Both the position numbers and the translations under genes were made by a program. DNA of 7,287 nt from JANQGH01 sp039177555 (GTDB lineage Bacteria; Pseudomonadota; Alphaproteobacteria; DSM-16000; Inquilinaceae): positions 1 through 7,287 of the forward strand of contig JBCDFV010000092.1 in assembly GCA_039177555.1 (NCBI GenBank), in the 5' to 3' direction. Within the stretch, counting starts at the first letter, position 1. Every line of letters starts with the position of its first letter. This document shows positions 5,399 through 7,287 of this stretch, piece by piece. The notes under the pieces were generated by a model. That model was given only the letters and a program-made list of their open reading frames with translations. It had not been told where the DNA came from and did no database searches.

Positions 5399-6310
5399 TC
5401 AGCCGCAGTCGGCACCGACGCTGTCGCGGGTGACCAGGATCGACGGGGCATAGAGCTCCTGCGCGTCCGGCGATCCGCCCTCCAACACCGCTTGCAACGC
5501 GTCGGCTGCCATCGTTGACATGGCGGTAAAGTCCTGCCGGACGGAGCCGACCAGGTTGGTGCACTCGCCGATCAGTTCGACCGCCTGCGGGTTGCCGTCG
5601 ATGCCGGCGATCAGCATGGTGCTGTCCGGCATGTCGGCCTGGACCGCGATCAGGGCACCGATGGCCGGCTCGTCCCGGGCGGCCCAGACACCATCGATGT
5701 CGTCGCCATGCTGGCGCAGGATCGTCTCCATGGCGATGCGCGAATCGTCGATCGGGCCGGGCACGTTGACATAGTGGTCGGCAATCACGCTGATGCCGGG
5801 ATTGGCCTCCAACGCCGCGTCCAGGGCCAGTTCACGCTGGCGCACGCCCGGATGGGCGGAGTGATAGAATTTGACGATGTTGCCCTCGCCGCCGAGCTGA
5901 TCGAACAGGAAGGTCGAAAGCTGGGTGCCGAGTTCGAAATTGTCCGAGGTCACGTTCACGGTCACGCCCGGCGCCACGGCCCCGTCGATGGCGATCACCG
6001 GAATGCCGGCGGACGCCGCCGCATCCACCTGATCCTGGATCTGGGACGGATCGACGCTGGCGAAGACGATGGCGTCGACGCCGGCATTGACCACATCCTC
6101 GACCCGGCTGGCCAGCTGGCCGAAATCACCGCGCGTGTCGACCACGTTGGTCGACCAGCCGCGTGCGTCGGCCGTGTCGGTGAACACCTCGATCATCTCG
6201 TTGGTGGTGACGGAACTGAGATAGGGCGTCAGCACCGCGACATCCTGGGCCAGCGCGGCGGGCGCCAGAAAGCCCGCCATGATGGTCGAGCAAACAAAGG
6301 TTCTAGACAT
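5399..6310 (-). CDS. Periplasmic sugar-binding protein of ABC transporter
   Basis: The product is 303 residues when started at ATG 6310. It has a Sec signal peptide (residues 1-22, ending AALA-Q with cleavage likely after ALA). The mature part follows the ribose/galactose-binding type I fold (Peripla_BP_4): a strand VAVLTPYLSS, VVDTRGDFGQLASRVEDVVNAGVDAIVFASVDPS, GIPVIAIDGAV, then KFYHSAHPGVRQRELALDAAL and DGVWAARDEPAIGALIAV, ending with IAGIDGNPQAVELI. It binds substrate in the periplasm and delivers it to the permease. Two cysteines remain in the mature protein near the C-terminus (GEC and the ADCG end) and could pair. ATG 6310 is chosen over the TTG at 6331 because the latter would start inside the Shine-Dalgarno region and put charged residues before the signal. 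The ligand cannot be deduced. Confidence 0.93.
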   Translation of the reverse strand: MSRTFVCSTIMAGFLAPAALAQDVAVLTPYLSSVTTNEMIEVFTDTADARGWSTNVVDTRGDFGQLASRVEDVVNAGVDAIVFASVDPSQIQDQVDAAASAGIPVIAIDGAVAPGVTVNVTSDNFELGTQLSTFLFDQLGGEGNIVKFYHSAHPGVRQRELALDAALEANPGISVIADHYVNVPGPIDDSRIAMETILRQHGDDIDGVWAARDEPAIGALIAVQADMPDSTMLIAGIDGNPQAVELIGECTNLVGSVRQDFTAMSTMAADALQAVLEGGSPDAQELYAPSILVTRDSVGADCG

Positions 6311-6318
6311 GAAAGGGA

Positions 6319-6328
6319 CCTCCCTCTT
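6319..6328 (-). promoter_or_regulatory. Strong ribosome binding site of the binding protein
   Basis: On the - strand the sequence reads AAGAGGGAGG, eight bases before ATG 6310. It is the strongest initiation signal in the operon and fits the need for more binding protein than ATPase or permease, both of which start with GTG and lack a clear site. Confidence 0.8.
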
Positions 6329-6368
6329 CAACAGTTAAGGACTTCGTATCTCGTCTTGATCGATCCGG

Positions 6369-7287
6369 TCAGGCGACCTGGGTGCGCGCCGGGCCGCCGA
6401 CCCGTCGGTTCAACAGCGGCGCCACCTCGCGCGCCAACGCCACGGCGGACAGGTAGGCGCGATAGCGCGCCTCGGCCCGGTCCGCGCGGTCCGCGCGGCG
6501 CGTCTTGGCGCGCGCGGCGTCGAGCGCGCGGTCGTCGAGCCCCAGCGCGCGGGTGGCCATGCGCCAGGCGCCATAGGCCGTCGCCAGCCTGGGCAGCGGC
6601 GGCGACGCGATGTGCAGGCCGGTGACGTCGGCCAGAAGCTGCCGCTGCACCTCGCTTTCAGTCACGCCACCGATGGCGGTCATGTCGCGCCAGGATACCG
6701 GCAGGCTTTCGAGATTGTGGCGGACCGCGTGGGCCAGGCCCTCCATCACCGCATAGGCCAGGCTGCCGGCGTCGGCGGACGCATCGAGGCCCAAGAGCGC
6801 GGCGCGAACGTCGCGATCCTCAAACGGCGCCCGCTCGCCCATCAAAAACGGCAGGAACAGGCCGACCGGCGGTGCTGCGTCGGCGTCCGCGGCGGCCTGC
6901 AAGACCTCCGGCAACTCCCGGCCGGTCAGGCCGGCGACCCAATGCAGCGCGGTGCCCGCCGTCAGGAACGGTGAAACCACGATCACCTCTTCACCCAGCG
7001 GAGCCGCCATCGTGTAGGTCGGCCGCGGCGGGGCCGCCTCGGCCAGAGACATGACGGCGGCGACCCAGCCGGTCGTGCCGAGATAGGCGTAAGGCCGGCC
7101 ATGGCTATCGGCATGGGCCCCCCAGGTCGCGGCGGCGGCATCGCCAGCACCAGTCAGCACCGGCAAGCCGCTGGGCAGGCCCAGGGCGGATGCCGCCTCG
7201 TCGGTCAGGTGCCCGGCGACGGCATCCGCCGGCCGGATCTCGGGCAGGTGCTCGCGATCGAGGCCGACCGCCGTGATCACGTCCGGC
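6369..7287 (-). CDS. FGGY-family carbohydrate kinase, 5' end outside window
   Basis: The visible 306 codons encode the end of the N-terminal domain and the whole C-terminal domain of an FGGY kinase, a cytoplasmic enzyme that transfers phosphate from ATP to a sugar or polyol. VLTGAGDAAAATWGA corresponds to the region containing the catalytic aspartate (GGGDNAAG in E. coli xylulokinase); here the Asp codon is at about 7140-7142. YLGTTGWVA, LPFLMGERAPFED and GGVTESEVQRQLLADVTGLHI follow at the expected distances. About 256 residues follow the Asp, close to xylulokinase, so about 190 residues should lie beyond the window. The frame stays open to the edge, so the GTG at 7278-7280 is not the start. 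The Arg/Ala-rich tail (TRRADRADRAEARYRAY) is unusual. A 58-base gap without a clear terminator separates it from the binding protein, so it is probably co-transcribed. Substrate unresolved; xylulose-, ribulose- or polyol-type are possible. Confidence 0.88.
   Translation of the reverse strand, partial: PDVITAVGLDREHLPEIRPADAVAGHLTDEAASALGLPSGLPVLTGAGDAAAATWGAHADSHGRPYAYLGTTGWVAAVMSLAEAAPPRPTYTMAAPLGEEVIVVSPFLTAGTALHWVAGLTGRELPEVLQAAADADAAPPVGLFLPFLMGERAPFEDRDVRAALLGLDASADAGSLAYAVMEGLAHAVRHNLESLPVSWRDMTAIGGVTESEVQRQLLADVTGLHIASPPLPRLATAYGAWRMATRALGLDDRALDAARAKTRRADRADRAEARYRAYLSAVALAREVAPLLNRRVGGPARTQVA
6479..6498 (-). repeat. Short 9-bp direct repeat in kinase tail
   Basis: GGTCCGCGC occurs twice in tandem plus two bases of a third copy. 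It encodes the RADRADRA stretch near the C-terminus of the kinase. Being in frame, it only lengthens a charged helix. Confidence 0.7.

Noticed and set aside
3882..5453. A 523-codon open frame on the + strand opposite the ABC ATPase.
   Set aside because: Long antisense frames are expected opposite GC-rich genes. The product is Gln/Arg/Ala/Asp-rich with no domain, while the - strand encodes a complete ATPase with all motifs.
5391..5564. N-terminal extension of the ATPase up to 5564.
   Set aside because: It overlaps the binding-protein gene in another frame and encodes a low-complexity Arg/Gly stretch not found in RbsA-type proteins; the GTG at 5390 gives the normal length.
6311..6331. TTG start for the binding protein at 6331.
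   Set aside because: It would place the Shine-Dalgarno sequence inside the coding region and add seven residues before a normal signal peptide; ATG 6310 has ideal spacing.
7278..7280. GTG at 7278-7280 as the start of the kinase.
   Set aside because: The frame is open to the window edge, and the protein would lack the N-terminal FGGY domain; the gene is simply cut by the window.

Overview
The window is GC-rich chromosomal DNA that looks like an alphaproteobacterium or a similar GC-rich proteobacterium. This is an inference from strong G/C preference at third codon positions, GTG starts, a Sec-dependent periplasmic binding protein and a lipoprotein signal; no rRNA or marker gene fixes the taxon. 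There is no sign of a phage, insertion sequence or CRISPR array.

Region 1 (1-126) is a perfect 7-bp satellite (GCCCTCT, about 17.9 copies) that runs off the left edge. Region 2 (167-1872, + strand) holds a MarR-family repressor gene, then a class I SAM-dependent methyltransferase whose stop codon overlaps the start of a small membrane protein carrying a CPYCVGFW motif. A 10-base word, TTAGTTAGTT, occurs next to the promoter of the regulator (in inverted orientation, inside a palindrome) and again just before the methyltransferase. The three genes therefore look like one small autoregulated regulon. Its substrate or signal is not readable from the sequence.

Region 3 (1873-2827) is an intergenic stretch containing an AT-rich island, then a gene for a putative lipoprotein. 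Most of the mature protein is eight 20-residue repeats, each with two cysteines at fixed spacing. Differences between repeat units fall mainly at third codon positions of the + frame, which supports that frame as the real one. I do not recognise this family, and it is the most novel-looking item here.

Region 4 (2926-7287, - strand, convergent with region 3) is a carbohydrate uptake operon. In transcription order it holds an FGGY-family sugar kinase (5' end outside the window), a periplasmic sugar-binding protein, a two-domain RbsA-type ATPase and an RbsC-type permease. The last three are spaced by 8 bp or overlap. The binding protein would capture a sugar or polyol, the permease and ATPase import it, and the kinase would phosphorylate it in the cytoplasm. 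The exact substrate cannot be assigned from sequence alone.
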